Below, piece after piece: positions 63,896 to 64,000 of a stretch of DNA of 64,000 bases (position 1 is its first letter; each line of letters begins with the position of its first letter). The stretch lies in the NCBI GenBank assembly GCA_029237695.1, contig CM055265.1, forward strand, positions 74,100,013-74,164,012, read 5' to 3'. The notes under the pieces were generated by a model, which made no database searches, had not been told where the DNA came from, and saw only the letters and a list, made by a program, of their open reading frames with translations. Both the position numbers and the translations under genes were made by a program. The stretch comes from Conchocele bisecta. Taxonomy: Eukaryota; Mollusca; Bivalvia; Lucinida; Thyasiridae.

Positions 63896-64000
63896 ATCAT
63901 GGGGCCGTTTCACTAAACTTTGTACGACTAAAATGTTTGTCAGTGCAAAATTATGATAGTCTGTAAATTTCGCATTAACAATGTTTTCTTGTAAACAATT
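63896..64000. repeat. GGGCCGTTTCACTAAACTT repeat, cut by window edge
   Basis: Matches 50178-50260 in order. The element continues beyond the window. Confidence 0.6.

Overview
The window is eukaryotic nuclear DNA, most likely from a marine bivalve mollusc. It is AT-rich, gene-poor and packed with short non-autonomous DNA transposons, foldback elements, tandem arrays, tRNA-derived SINEs and dead LINE fragments. Several tandem arrays have ~160 bp units next to ACGG/ACGT microsatellites and a C-rich flank, the 'pearl'-like layout described in bivalves. The species assignment is inference from repeat style and from one recognisable exon; no search was run.

Host coding sequence is scarce. One exon is recognisable: the first coding exon of an organic anion transporter (SLCO/OATP family) on the minus strand at 4.8-5.1 kb, with an N-terminal tail built from an 84 bp tandem repeat. 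Weaker exon candidates lie at 28.9-29.2 kb (minus), 38.66-38.72 kb (minus), 39.08 kb (plus) and 47.87-48.03 kb (plus).

The most distinctive region is 43.9-48.2 kb. It is GC-richer than its surroundings and holds a large, broken gene on the minus strand (47530 to 44983). Its N-terminal part resembles HUH/G2P-like rolling-circle replication initiators. A partial second copy faces it tail to tail on the plus strand (43880 to 44928). The two share ~600 bp but then run into completely different C-terminal parts: one long and basic/aromatic, the other a coiled coil plus a hydrophobic segment. Beyond the gene start lie hairpins and a small coiled-coil exon. This looks like a decayed Rep-encoding mobile element and is the best candidate here for an under-described system.

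The remainder is layered repeats, named here by family. R1: foldback with GTGCCGTGAA ends. R2: GTGGCTGTGACTGGAGAAAT. R3: GAGACACGCCATGTGATTTT. R4: TTAA-flanked, AGGTACATGCCCACTCAGTA. R5: TTAA-flanked, CCCTTTGAACC. R6: GTAGCCGATTTCACCAACAT. R7: ACTACTGTCTGTTTCACGAA. R8: CAGGTTGAAGTAACGGACC. R20: foldback around ATCAAGTTTATCAGGC. Other repeats are hAT-like and pogo-like MITEs and simple palindromes. Arrays include 168 bp (20.2-22.1 kb, inside an R4 copy), 20 bp semi-palindromes (23.1-23.6 kb, inverted again at 35.0-35.3 kb), 24 bp (12.6-12.9 kb, reversing orientation midway), ~160 bp (11.6-12.5 and 50.4-51.2 kb), ~160 bp plus ACGG (54-55 kb), 409 bp (42.5-43.4 kb) and 190 bp (59.4-60.2 kb). Nested insertions allow relative dating of several families.
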